Origin: an uncultured Christensenella sp.
Lineage (GTDB): Bacteria; Bacillota; Clostridia; Christensenellales; CAG-917
Direction: 5' to 3'
Length of the DNA: 64,000 nucleotides
NCBI GenBank assembly: GCA_910578325.1
Contig: CAJTQT010000004.1
Coordinates: forward strand, 62,001-126,000
The position numbers and the translations under genes are program-made. Numbering within the stretch: position 1 is the first letter of the stretch; each line of letters opens with the position of its first letter. Of this stretch, positions 35,168 through 44,293 are shown piece after piece. The notes beneath the pieces are model-generated. The model searched no databases. It was not told the DNA's origin and saw nothing but the letters and a program-made list of their open reading frames with translations.

Positions 35168-35952
35168 AAATTGCCTCCGATAAGATTTTTAAGATATTCC
35201 ACCGACTGCGCCACTTCGCCGTAGCCGTCGTAGTTTTTTGCATACTGTTCGATTATCAAAGGTCCGTCGTAACCGACGTCTGTTAACCGTTCTATCAGTT
35301 CGCCAAAAGGGAACACGCCTCTGCCAACCATAGTTATCTCGCCGTTTTCGTCCACGTCGCTAAGATGCACGTTTTTGAGCGTACCCGCCATTACGTCGAG
35401 GTATTCGCGCCAGTCGTAGCCGGACTGTCTCGCCTGTTTTATATCGAGCACGCAGCCGCAACCCTCCGAATACTTTTTCATTTCCGCATAAAACGACGGA
35501 GTATTGAACGTCGCCCAGTGTACGTTTTCAAGGCAAAGCGAAATGCCGTACTCCCTCGCCGTTTCACCGAGTTCCCGCATTCGCATTCCCACCGTTTCAG
35601 GATTGAAATACGCATTTCTTTTAAGGCGGGAAAGCCCGTGAAAAGTGTAAACCTGCGCGCCGAGTTTCTGCCCGACAGCAAGCACCTTGCGAAACATACC
35701 TTCCGCCTCGCTTCGAGTACGCGGCGCAAGATTGAACAACTGCGGTTCAAACTGGGTGTTGAGAGAATGTACCGAATATACATCAACATTCCCCTTTCTT
35801 TCAACCAGCAAATCGGCAAAATCGGGTTCGTACTCGCTGTAAGTAGTCAGAAATACCTCGCAGGTTTCCCCTCCACAACGCTGAATGACCGAGAACGTGT
35901 TCTCGGTCAATTCTTTCAGAAAAAATGTTGCGGTCGATATTCCGACTTTCAC
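35164..35952 (-). CDS. Sugar phosphate isomerase/epimerase-like TIM barrel protein
   Basis: Member of the xylose isomerase-like AP-endonuclease-2 superfamily, 262 residues. Visible features include VYSVHSLNTQFEPQLFN, the metal-ligand pattern CLENVHW (about 139-145), VLDIKQARQSGYD, NVHLSDVDENGEITMVGRG and PLIIEQY, all in the order expected of the barrel. The exact substrate cannot be told. It is translationally coupled to pgi by a four-base overlap, which suggests a link to sugar phosphate metabolism. Confidence 0.82.
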   Translation of the reverse strand: MKVGISTATFFLKELTENTFSVIQRCGGETCEVFLTTYSEYEPDFADLLVERKGNVDVYSVHSLNTQFEPQLFNLAPRTRSEAEGMFRKVLAVGQKLGAQVYTFHGLSRLKRNAYFNPETVGMRMRELGETAREYGISLCLENVHWATFNTPSFYAEMKKYSEGCGCVLDIKQARQSGYDWREYLDVMAGTLKNVHLSDVDENGEITMVGRGVFPFGELIERLTDVGYDGPLIIEQYAKNYDGYGEVAQSVEYLKNLIGGNL

Positions 35953-35955
35953 CTT

Positions 35956-36288
35956 TTATCCCTCGCTTTCGTCATAAACATTAGCGGTGCCTTTTTTGTT
36001 TCTGCCCCAGATGTCCTTTTGTTTTCTCATCTGTCCGAGAAGGCGCGGAATCACGACGTCTACGTTATCGAACGGAGAATCGGACTGCGCCTCGGCGCGA
36101 TAAGTCTGTCCGCGGGTCACGACCGTCAGATCAGTCGAATACACTCCGTTTTCAAAAGTGACGGTAAATTTCACCTGTGCGTCCCCGTCTTTCGAAACGC
36201 GACGTCTGAGTTTTGCGCATTTCTTTTCGGTGACCGCTTTGAGTGAGTCGCTGGGATTGTAGTTCTTGCCGTAAATTTCAAGTTTCAT
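35956..36288 (-). CDS. hpf: Short-form ribosome hibernation promoting factor
   Basis: HPF/RaiA-family protein that binds the 30S decoding region of idle ribosomes. The 110 residues hold only the N-terminal beta-alpha domain (MKLEIYGKNYNPSDSLKAVTEKK start, SDSPFDNVDVVIPRLLGQMRKQK). Most Bacillota have the long form (about 180 residues) whose C-terminal domain dimerises ribosomes directly; that domain is missing here and the next gene starts three bases on. Similarity is clear though not strong. Confidence 0.82.
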   Translation of the reverse strand: MKLEIYGKNYNPSDSLKAVTEKKCAKLRRRVSKDGDAQVKFTVTFENGVYSTDLTVVTRGQTYRAEAQSDSPFDNVDVVIPRLLGQMRKQKDIWGRNKKGTANVYDESEG

Positions 36289-36481
36289 AATTCAGCCTCC
36301 TCGCTTTTGTTTACATTATTATATCAAATAAACTTAATATATTCAATAGAATTTGAAAATTCGCAGAAATTCTTATTTCCTATATTAAAATTCCGTCTAT
36401 GCGCATAATTTTCCGCGTCCCGCCCCTGTCTACTCCGGACAGTCCGAAAATAAAATTCCTAATTAAAACTCATATCAAAAA

Positions 36482-36500
36482 GCGGCGGAAATTCCGCCGC
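36482..36500 (-). terminator. Terminator of the galE-galU-mcsAB-clpC group
   Basis: On the minus strand GCGGCGGAA/TTCCGCCGC with a single-base apex (or short loop) is followed at once by TTTTTG, eight bases after the clpC stop. The AT-rich 180 bases between this and hpf hold no gene. Confidence 0.85.
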
Positions 36501-36507
36501 CTTACAA

Positions 36508-39048
36508 TTATCTTTTCTCGAACGACAATCCCTCCGAAGACGCGCCGATCAGTATTTTGTCGCCGTCGCCGAATTCGCCCAGAATGAGTTTCTCGCTCAG
36601 TTTGTCTTCCACCAGTCGCTGTAACGTGCGTCTCAGCGGACGCGCTCCGTATTCGGGGTCATAACCCGCATTGACGATATAATTCTTTGCATCGGAAGTT
36701 ATTTCCAGCCCCATACCCCTGTCATCGAGCCGTTTTGCAAGCGAAGCGAACAGCAAGTCGGAAATTTTGACAAGGCTTTCCTTGCTCAACTTTTCGAATA
36801 CGACGATTTCGTCTATGCGGTTGATTATTTCCGGTTTCATATAGTTTTTCAGAGTCTGTATATGGCTTTCGCGCACTCTTTCCTCGTCGTTTTCCGCGCC
36901 GCTCTCGCCGCTGAATCCGACGCTTATGTGAACTTCGGAAGCCTCTTTGACGCCTATATTCGACGTAAGAATCACCACCGTATTTTTAAAACTGACTGTT
37001 CTTCCGTGGCTGTCGGTCAGTATTCCGTCTTCAAGTATCTGCAAAAGAAGATTGAATATATCGGGATGTCCCTTTTCTATTTCGTCGAACAATACCACCG
37101 AATACGGTTTTCTGCGCACCTTTTCGGTGAGTTGACCGCCCTCTTCGAAGCCTACAAGCCCCGGAGCGGAACCTATGAGACGGGACACGCTTTCTTTTTC
37201 CATATATTCGGACATATCCACTCTAATAAGCATATCGTCATCGCCGAACAGCGCTCCCGCAAGTGCCTTTGCCAGTTCCGTTTTACCTACTCCGGTAGGA
37301 CCTAGGAAAATAAACGAGCCTATGGGGCGTTTTGGGTCTTTCAGCCCCGCTCTTGCGCGTTTAACCGCTCTTGCAACCGCTCCGCAAGCCGCGTCCTGTC
37401 CTATTACGCGAGATCTAAGAGTCTGTTCGAGCATAGCCAGTTTTTCACTTTCGCCGCCCGATATCTTGCTCACGGGAATGCCCGTCCAGTCTCCTACGAC
37501 CTCCGCAATCTCGTCCTCTCCGACTGATAAAGTAAAGTTTGCGCGTCTTTCGTTCCATTCCTTTTCAGCGCGGTCTTTCTGCTCGGCATACTCGTCGCGC
37601 AGGGCTTTGAGTTTGGCGCATTTTTCGAAATTCTCTTTGCGTGTCGCCTCGCCCAGTTCGAACTCCACCTGTTTGACTTTCGATTCCAGATCGCGCAACT
37701 CCTGCGGGGTCGTGAAGGTAAACATCTTCTTTCTCGACGCCGCTTCGTCTATCAGGTCCACCGCTTTATCGGGCAGGAATCTGTCCGTAATGTATCTGTC
37801 GGACAAAATTACCGCTGCGGAAATCGCCTCGTCGGTTATGGTTACTCCATGATGGGCTTCATATTTTTTGCGAAGTCCCTGCAATATTTCGATTGCTTCG
37901 CTCGGTAGCGGTTCCTCGACAAGAACAGGCTGAAATCGGCGTTCTAACGCGCTATCCTGCTCAAACTGTTTTCTGAATTCTTCCAAAGTTGTCGCGCCTA
38001 TCGTCTGCAATTCGCCTCTTGCAAGCATAGGTTTGAGTATATTCGCAACGTCGAGACCGCCCTCGCTCGAACCCGCTTTGAGAATCGTGTGGATTTCATC
38101 AATAAACAGTATTACGTTCCCTCTCTGCTTTATTCCGTTGAGCGTTGCTTTAAGTCTTTCCTCGAAATCGCCGCGATATCTCGTTCCTGCTACAAGCGAC
38201 GTCAAATCAAGGGAAAATACAATTTTGTCTTTGAGTTCCAGAGGCACGTCTCCCGCAGATATCGCCTGCGCGAGTCCCTCTATAACCGCTGATTTACCAA
38301 CACCCGGCTCCCCTATTAGAACAGGATTGTTTTTGGTTCTGCGACAGAGAACCTGTATAACCCTTTCCGTCTCCTTTCCTCTGCCTATAACGGGATCAAG
38401 TTTTCCGTCCTTAGCCTTTTGAGTCAGATCCACCCCGTATTTAAACAAATCGAAATCGCTCTCTTCTTTGCGGGATTGAACAGACGTTTGCTGTTCGGCC
38501 GACGGCTGTACGTTCGGTCGTCCATAGGATATGCCGCCGAGCATATCGCGTGATGCGCCTATGCTTCGGCTCGCCGCGGGAATGTAACCGCTACTCTGCT
38601 CTTCCGCGCCCGCAGCGCACATAACCGGACGGTTTCCGCTTCCGCTTATAATAGCATTGTACGTCAATCTTTGTAAGTGTTCGGGGTCGACGCCCACTTC
38701 TCTGATTATATCGCAGGCGACCGACGTCATTTCATCTAAAACGGTATATAGAATATGTTCGGGTTCAACCGTCAGCATTCCGAGCCTGAATGCAACGTCT
38801 TTTGCATTTTCAAACGCTCTGCCCGCTCTGGGCGACATCTGTACGTTAGTGCAAAGAGGTCTTCCCTCGAACAACGAGAGCATATTGTCCTCGTACAGCC
38901 CGCATTTGCCCAGCAACCTTTGGGCTACGGAACCGTCGGCGCAGACAAGCCCGTACAACAGATGTTCGGTGCAAATCAGACCTCCCGTTCTCATAGCGAG
39001 GTTGCTTGCAATATTCAGCACACCTTTTGACATTTCCGAATATACCAT
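36508..39048 (-). CDS. clpC: ATP-dependent Clp protease ATPase subunit ClpC
   Basis: AAA+ unfoldase that delivers substrates, including arginine-phosphorylated proteins, to ClpP. The 846 residues have an N-terminal repeat domain (1-150), D1 with GEPGVGKS, a middle segment with UVR-like KENFEKCAKLKALRDEY, and D2 with GPTGVGKTE and the C-terminal domain ending ERR-like basic residues. The linker after the N-domain is longer than usual. Its ATG shares one base with the stop of the mcsAB fusion (TAATG), so the two are translationally coupled. Confidence 0.96.
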   Translation of the reverse strand: MVYSEMSKGVLNIASNLAMRTGGLICTEHLLYGLVCADGSVAQRLLGKCGLYEDNMLSLFEGRPLCTNVQMSPRAGRAFENAKDVAFRLGMLTVEPEHILYTVLDEMTSVACDIIREVGVDPEHLQRLTYNAIISGSGNRPVMCAAGAEEQSSGYIPAASRSIGASRDMLGGISYGRPNVQPSAEQQTSVQSRKEESDFDLFKYGVDLTQKAKDGKLDPVIGRGKETERVIQVLCRRTKNNPVLIGEPGVGKSAVIEGLAQAISAGDVPLELKDKIVFSLDLTSLVAGTRYRGDFEERLKATLNGIKQRGNVILFIDEIHTILKAGSSEGGLDVANILKPMLARGELQTIGATTLEEFRKQFEQDSALERRFQPVLVEEPLPSEAIEILQGLRKKYEAHHGVTITDEAISAAVILSDRYITDRFLPDKAVDLIDEAASRKKMFTFTTPQELRDLESKVKQVEFELGEATRKENFEKCAKLKALRDEYAEQKDRAEKEWNERRANFTLSVGEDEIAEVVGDWTGIPVSKISGGESEKLAMLEQTLRSRVIGQDAACGAVARAVKRARAGLKDPKRPIGSFIFLGPTGVGKTELAKALAGALFGDDDMLIRVDMSEYMEKESVSRLIGSAPGLVGFEEGGQLTEKVRRKPYSVVLFDEIEKGHPDIFNLLLQILEDGILTDSHGRTVSFKNTVVILTSNIGVKEASEVHISVGFSGESGAENDEERVRESHIQTLKNYMKPEIINRIDEIVVFEKLSKESLVKISDLLFASLAKRLDDRGMGLEITSDAKNYIVNAGYDPEYGARPLRRTLQRLVEDKLSEKLILGEFGDGDKILIGASSEGLSFEKR

Positions 39049-40445
39049 TATTTTGCCTCCGCGAGAGTATCCCGTACGATTTGAGCGCGCTGTCTGTTAC
39101 GCTCGTCTTCGGACGAACCCTCGTTTATAATCTCTATCGACGACGAGCACTGTTCTATAATGCTGTTCAGCAAAGCCGTGCTCTTTACGGGCAATACGCC
39201 CAGAATTACGCCTATTTTGACGTCTACAAGTAGTTTCATAAGTTCCTGAGCGGTGAGCGCATACGCGCTTGTGAGCACTCCGTAACTTCGGAATATTCCG
39301 TCTATAAGCGAGGTTTTACGTTCACGCACCAACTTTTCGAGCGCAATGCGCTCGAAATAACAAAGCCTTACGGCGGCTTCTTCCACACTCCGCACAGTTT
39401 CCGTTTCGTTTACGCCGAAAGTGCGAGAATTAGATATCTGATACATATCGTACGCATACTCGCTGCCCTCTCCGAAAAACCCCCTGACCGTCAAACCGTA
39501 CGCGTTCTTAAAAGTTCTGAGCGCGTCGTCTATCGCTCCCGTTCTCCGCAAAGCGGGAAGAAAAAGCATCTCCGAAGCCCGCATTCCCGTCCCGACGTTG
39601 GTAGGACACGCCGTCAGAAATCCGAATTGCGAATCATACGCGACGGGCAATCTTTCGCACAGTCTTACGTCGTAGGCGTGCAAACGCACATATGCTTCCG
39701 GCAGGCTGTGACCGTCGGCGACGCACTGCTCTCTTATATGGTCCTCTTCGTTTACCATTACAGACATCTGCGGTCGGTTGCCTTTTTCGAGAATCAACGC
39801 GCCGTTTTCGCCGTTATTTGCCAGTGACAGTGAAATAAAATGCCTTTCGACAAGCACTTTCTTCTGATTTTTAGACAACCCCGACATCGGAAACACCTGC
39901 CCGTCGAATACGCCCTTACAGGCATCTGTCGCGCCGTTTATAATTTCCACCGTTCGGGAATCCACGCCTCTCATAAGATGCGGAAATACAGTTGCTTCGA
40001 CGTTGCGCGCAAGCCTTATTCTCGACGAAACTACGTTGTCGCGCACCAAATCGTCTACTCCGCATATATCCGCGCTTTTGAAACCGACTGCTCCGTCGCT
40101 TTCTTTTTTTATGCCGAATTTGCCGTCTTCCGCAATGCGAACCGCGGAATTTCCCTGAGCGCGCGCCGTAACGTCCAGCGCGACGCGTCTCATCTCCCGA
40201 TAGCAGTCGGGACATCCAAACAGAAAACTCTCTTTAAAAGCCTCTTCCGTATATCCGCAACTTCCGCATTCTCTTCCCCTGCGGGCAAGGTGCTTTTCCG
40301 CCAGTTCCCGAGGTTCGGTTCCGCTTTTGAGCGCGCGTTTATAACACGCCTCGCAGTAGGCGTATTCCACCGTTCTCCCGTTTTCCACAATACGGTCGAC
40401 AAGCGTTCCTGCACGCCTGCCGCAGATATCGCACGTCTTTTGCAT
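39048..40445 (-). CDS. mcsB: McsA-McsB fusion: zinc-finger activator joined to protein-arginine kinase
   Basis: Single 465-residue protein that combines what are usually two genes. Residues 1-95 carry four CxxC pairs (C5/C8, C31/C34, C60/C63, C78/C81) like McsA. Residues from about 125 are a complete McsB arginine kinase with SSRIRLARN (140-148), VNEEDHIR (231-238) and the catalytic C280-PTNVGTG. McsB phosphorylates arginines to mark proteins for ClpCP; McsA activates it. The C-terminal UVR part of McsA appears to be absent. The gene is directly upstream of clpC, but the repressor gene ctsR that normally leads this operon is not here; galU is upstream instead. Confidence 0.9.
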   Translation of the reverse strand: MQKTCDICGRRAGTLVDRIVENGRTVEYAYCEACYKRALKSGTEPRELAEKHLARRGRECGSCGYTEEAFKESFLFGCPDCYREMRRVALDVTARAQGNSAVRIAEDGKFGIKKESDGAVGFKSADICGVDDLVRDNVVSSRIRLARNVEATVFPHLMRGVDSRTVEIINGATDACKGVFDGQVFPMSGLSKNQKKVLVERHFISLSLANNGENGALILEKGNRPQMSVMVNEEDHIREQCVADGHSLPEAYVRLHAYDVRLCERLPVAYDSQFGFLTACPTNVGTGMRASEMLFLPALRRTGAIDDALRTFKNAYGLTVRGFFGEGSEYAYDMYQISNSRTFGVNETETVRSVEEAAVRLCYFERIALEKLVRERKTSLIDGIFRSYGVLTSAYALTAQELMKLLVDVKIGVILGVLPVKSTALLNSIIEQCSSSIEIINEGSSEDERNRQRAQIVRDTLAEAK

Positions 40446-40494
40446 ATCGAAAATTTCCGTTTACGAGCGGCAAATCAAAAATCAGATTCGACCG

Positions 40495-41358
40495 TCATTT
40501 GATATTATCCAAATATTTTCTGAAACCGTCTCCCAACTTTCCGTCGCGGAGCGAATATTCTACGACCGCTTCGAGATAACCTTCCTTATTCCCTACGTCG
40601 TATCTTCTGCCCTCGAACTCGCAGGCGTAAACGTCGCCGCGCTCTGCCAGAATACAGATTGCGTCCGTCAGATACACCTCTCCGTCGGTGACTTTTGCGC
40701 GGTCTATGGCGTCGAATATTTCAGGCGCAAGTATAAACCGTCCCAGCGATACGAGATTGCTCGGCAGTTCGCCTTTCGGTTTTTCCTCTATTCCGCTTAT
40801 TCTTGTAAGTTTATCGCAGGTCTTCTCGCTCGCGATCATAACGCCGCACCTGCGGGCTATATCTTCGGAAGTACGCTGACAGCCGACAATACTCGCGCCG
40901 CCCGTAGCCTTATAAGCGTTTATAAGTTGCTTTGTGACGGGACTGTCCTCTCCCGTATATACGACGTCGTCTCCGAACATAACCGCGACGGGCTCTCCGC
41001 CGGCAAATCTCTTGCCAAGCCTTACAGCCATACCGTTGCCGTTCATCTTGCGCTGAACGGCAAAACTGACGCTTACGCCGTACTGCTCGTTTGCAAGCGC
41101 GAAAGATTCCCTGTCTCCGCGTTTGAGCAACAACGAATTGAGCGATCTGTTGGGTTTAAAAAGTTTTTTTATCTGTTTCTTTTGCGGCGAAATTATTACG
41201 AGAACTTCCTCTATACCCGAATCCGCCGCCTCTTTGATGATATGTGAAAGCGCGGGAACGTCGGCAATAGGCAACAATTCTTTGGGCATAACCTTAGTAA
41301 TAGGCAAAAATCTCGTGCCGAATCCGGCGCACGGAATAATCGCTTTTCTTACAGTCAT
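40495..41358 (-). CDS. galU: UTP--glucose-1-phosphate uridylyltransferase
   Basis: Makes UDP-glucose for envelope polysaccharides and glycolipids. It shows the nucleotidyltransferase signature AIIPCAGFGTRFLPITKVMPKELLP at the N-terminus and EEKPKGELPSNLVSLGRFIL. ATG 41358 is chosen because GGGAGGA lies just before it; an in-frame upstream start at 41376 would include the ribosome site in the coding sequence. Length is then 287 residues. It follows galE by about 105 bases. Confidence 0.95.
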   Translation of the reverse strand: MTVRKAIIPCAGFGTRFLPITKVMPKELLPIADVPALSHIIKEAADSGIEEVLVIISPQKKQIKKLFKPNRSLNSLLLKRGDRESFALANEQYGVSVSFAVQRKMNGNGMAVRLGKRFAGGEPVAVMFGDDVVYTGEDSPVTKQLINAYKATGGASIVGCQRTSEDIARRCGVMIASEKTCDKLTRISGIEEKPKGELPSNLVSLGRFILAPEIFDAIDRAKVTDGEVYLTDAICILAERGDVYACEFEGRRYDVGNKEGYLEAVVEYSLRDGKLGDGFRKYLDNIK

Positions 41359-41464
41359 TCTTCCTCCCTGGTGCAACTCGGAATACCGTAGCCGCCGTAT
41401 ATTTTATGCAAGATGCGGCAGTTTCGGTACGTGTTTTCGTTTACAGTGTTATAAAAGACGGAAT

Positions 41465-42454
41465 TCAGTCTTTATCATAACCGTTCTTGTGAGAGGAATG
41501 CCACTTCCACGCAGACGAAATTATGCTTTCGAGGCTGTCGTACTGCGGCTTCCAGCCCAATTCCCTCTTTATCTTCTCGCTGGACGCGACAAGCGTAGCG
41601 GGATCCCCCGCGCGGCGCGGCTCGATTGCACGCTTAATACTAAGTCCCGTGACCTTCTCCGTCATATCTATGACTTCTTTAACGCTGAATCCGTTGCCGT
41701 TGCCGAGGTTGTAATGCGTGGACTTTCCGCCCTGTTTAAGATAATCAAGCGCGCGGATGTGCGCGTCGGCAAGGTCGGTTATATGAATATAATCTCTCAC
41801 GCAGGTGCCGTCGGGAGTAGGATAATCTTCGCCGAATATGCCTATATGGTCGCGCTTTCCGTTTGCCACTTGCAGGATAATCGGAATCAGATGCGATTCG
41901 GGATTGTGCGCCTCTCCTATCTCTCCGCTACGGTGTGCTCCCGCCGCATTGAAATACCTGAGCGCAACGTATTTGAGACCGTACGCTTTGTCGTAATCCT
42001 GCATAAACTGCTCCATCATAAGTTTGGTCTGTCCGTATACGCTCGTAGGGTTCTGAGGGCTGTCCTCGGTGATAAGACCGTTTCCGCAGTCGCCGTAAGT
42101 TGCGGCGGAAGAGGAAAACACGAGATAGCCGACCTTTTCGGCAATCATAGCGTCAAGCAACGCGAGCGTACCCGCAACGTTGTTGTGATAGTACTTTGCG
42201 GGATTCGACATACTCTCGCCGACAAGCGAATACGCGGCGAAATGTATGACGGAATCCACTCCGTACTTCCTGAACGTCTGCCTGAGAAGTTCGACGTCGA
42301 ATATATCGCCTTTTACAAAAGGAACTCCGTTCGGCACGGATTCTATGTGTCCCGTTACGAGATTGTCGTAGACGACCACATCCATACCGCGTTCCTGAAG
42401 TTCTCTGACACAATGCGAGCCTATATAACCCGCTCCGCCCGTGACCAAAATCAT
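41465..42454 (-). CDS. galE: UDP-glucose 4-epimerase
   Basis: Interconverts UDP-glucose and UDP-galactose with bound NAD. The 329 residues show the Rossmann motif GGAGYIGSH at 6-14, the SSSAATYG serine block and catalytic YGQTK (Y-x3-K), and a C-terminal substrate domain. ATG 42454 follows GAGGAG; the longer open frame to 42472 lacks support. Together with galU it supplies nucleotide sugars. It is divergent from dinB. Confidence 0.96.
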   Translation of the reverse strand: MILVTGGAGYIGSHCVRELQERGMDVVVYDNLVTGHIESVPNGVPFVKGDIFDVELLRQTFRKYGVDSVIHFAAYSLVGESMSNPAKYYHNNVAGTLALLDAMIAEKVGYLVFSSSAATYGDCGNGLITEDSPQNPTSVYGQTKLMMEQFMQDYDKAYGLKYVALRYFNAAGAHRSGEIGEAHNPESHLIPIILQVANGKRDHIGIFGEDYPTPDGTCVRDYIHITDLADAHIRALDYLKQGGKSTHYNLGNGNGFSVKEVIDMTEKVTGLSIKRAIEPRRAGDPATLVASSEKIKRELGWKPQYDSLESIISSAWKWHSSHKNGYDKD

Positions 42455-42573
42455 AATATACTCCTCGCGCAAGATTCCGCATACCTATGCCGAAAACCGT
42501 AAGTCTTCACGCATACGCACGCCGCGCTTGCGCACATAATTAAACTCTATGAAACATTATATACTTGAACCCG

Positions 42574-42602
42574 TTGTTTTGCAAGCCAAAAATGTGTATA
42601 CT
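42574..42602 (+). promoter_or_regulatory. Promoter placing +1 at the dinB GTG
   Basis: TTGTTT (42574-42579) and TATACT (42597-42602) are 17 bases apart. Six bases separate the -10 hexamer from GTG 42609, so transcription would begin at the start codon. No ribosome-binding site is seen. Confidence 0.5.
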
Positions 42603-42608
42603 ATATGC

Positions 42609-43844
42609 GTGGACAAAACAATTTTACATTGCGACCTGAACAACTTCTACGCCTCAGTAGAACAGAAACTGCATCCCGAATACGACGGGCTGCCGCTTGC
42701 CGTTTGCGGAAATCCGCAAATGCGCCACGGAATCGTTCTCGCAAAAAATCAACTCGCAAAACAGGCGGGCGTTCAGACAGGCGAAGCAATCTGGATATCC
42801 AAACAGAAATGTCCGAATATAGTCTTCGTGCCTCCGCACTACAATGAGTATGTCCGAATTTCCAAACAAGTATTTTCAATATATCAGTCTTTTACGGACA
42901 GAGTGGAAAGTTTCGGAATAGACGAATGCTGGCTTGACGTTACGGAATCGAAAAACCTATTCGGCGACGGCAAAACCATAGCGGACGAACTGCGCGAACG
43001 CGTCAAAAGAGAAACGGGGCTTACTATATCCGTGGGAGTGTCGTTCACAAAGACGCTTGCAAAACTCGGAAGCGACCTCAAAAAACCTGACGCAACCACC
43101 GTGCTCGACAGACAAACGTATATGGACAGGATAGGAGATATGTCTCCCGCCGAACTCATTATGATAGGAGGCAGAACCGCTAAAAAACTCGAATCTCTGA
43201 ATATACGCACTATACGTCAACTTGCTTCCGCCGACAGACAACTGCTGAAATACCACTTCGGCATTATAGCCGACAATATGGTAAACGCAGCCGCGGGCAT
43301 AGAGACCGACACGGTGAAAAAGTACTATGAAACCCGCATACCCAAAAGCGTGTCAAACGGAACAACGACTCCCCGCGATATTAAGGACGAGGACGAGGCA
43401 AAAATAGTCGTATACGCGCTTTCGGAATTAGTTGCAACCAGATTGCGGCAGTTCGACCTTATGGCGCAAGGCATATCCCTGTCAATAAAAGACCCCGAAC
43501 TTCGATGGGTATCAAGACAGACTACCCTCGATTTTGCTACTTCAAACGCTACCGATATAGCCGAAAAAGCAATGTCGTTACTGAAAAAAATACACAGATT
43601 CGACCAACCCCTGCGCGCAATAACCGTGGGCGCGATAAGGCTATGCCAAAAGGCGGAAATTCAATTGAGCCTCTTCGACAGCCCGGACGATAAAGAAACG
43701 AAACTTGAAGAAAGCATTGACAGGATAAGAGAAAAGTACGGCTATAACGCCGTCAAGCGCGGGCTTCTTTTAGACGATACGCTTACGGGAAGTCTTCACG
43801 AAGACGACGATTTCCGCCCCTTCCATCAGTCCAAAACTACCTGA
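42609..43844 (+). CDS. dinB: DNA polymerase IV (Y family)
   Basis: Translesion polymerase of 411 residues. The palm residues are visible: ILHCDLNNFYASVE near the N-terminus, and SFGIDECWLDVT with the catalytic D-E. A helix-hairpin-helix thumb and little-finger domain follow. I start at GTG 42609, where family similarity begins (VDKTILHCD); an ATG at 42549 would add 20 unrelated residues lying upstream of the predicted promoter. The C-terminus has no obvious beta-clamp motif other than QLSLFDSP near residue 360, which matches the clamp-binding consensus well. Confidence 0.93.
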   Translation: MDKTILHCDLNNFYASVEQKLHPEYDGLPLAVCGNPQMRHGIVLAKNQLAKQAGVQTGEAIWISKQKCPNIVFVPPHYNEYVRISKQVFSIYQSFTDRVESFGIDECWLDVTESKNLFGDGKTIADELRERVKRETGLTISVGVSFTKTLAKLGSDLKKPDATTVLDRQTYMDRIGDMSPAELIMIGGRTAKKLESLNIRTIRQLASADRQLLKYHFGIIADNMVNAAAGIETDTVKKYYETRIPKSVSNGTTTPRDIKDEDEAKIVVYALSELVATRLRQFDLMAQGISLSIKDPELRWVSRQTTLDFATSNATDIAEKAMSLLKKIHRFDQPLRAITVGAIRLCQKAEIQLSLFDSPDDKETKLEESIDRIREKYGYNAVKRGLLLDDTLTGSLHEDDDFRPFHQSKTT

Positions 43845-44293
43845 ATTCCCCTAACAGATTTTTACTTGCAATTTCGATGCGAAAGCCAAAACACGTTTAA
43901 TATACCGCTCAAAAACGGCAAAGGCCGTCAAAAATGCGGTTTTGGAACACGTATAGTGTTTGCACAATTCGTGTTTCAATATACTTCCCGTGTTAAAACG
44001 CATATAACTCTCAGATTTTCCACTATATATGTGCCATCATGTATCAAACCGACACTAAACGCCAAAAACTCGGAGAATTGTAAAACACCGTTCGTGTTTT
44101 AGGCAGATAGATCCTTATTTGTACACCTTTACACATTCTCGCCTTATCCGACAATCGCTACGTAATAATTGTATTCTTGTTTACATAATATAAATTATTT
44201 GATATTCTTAAAATATAAGAGCGGAACAACAACTCCGCAAGCAGTAAAAACGAAAAACAAAGCGCGCAAAGACGCAGGATAACATAAAGATTT
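43845..44293. other. 449-base intergenic region with repeated CGTGTT motifs
   Basis: No gene is visible. The motif CGTGTT or its complement AACACG occurs several times (near 43890, 43946, 43969, 43989, 44093), and two form inverted repeats: AACAC-gtata-GTGTT at about 43946-43960, and an 8-bp stem TAAAACAC/GTGTTTTA at 44081-44101. These could be a weak dinB terminator and regulator sites for the downstream phosphate transporter, but neither role is shown. Confidence 0.35.

Noticed and set aside
43880..44105. CRISPR array from the repeated CGTGTT motifs
   Set aside because: Repeats are only 6-8 bases, of mixed orientation and irregular spacing; no cas genes are nearby.
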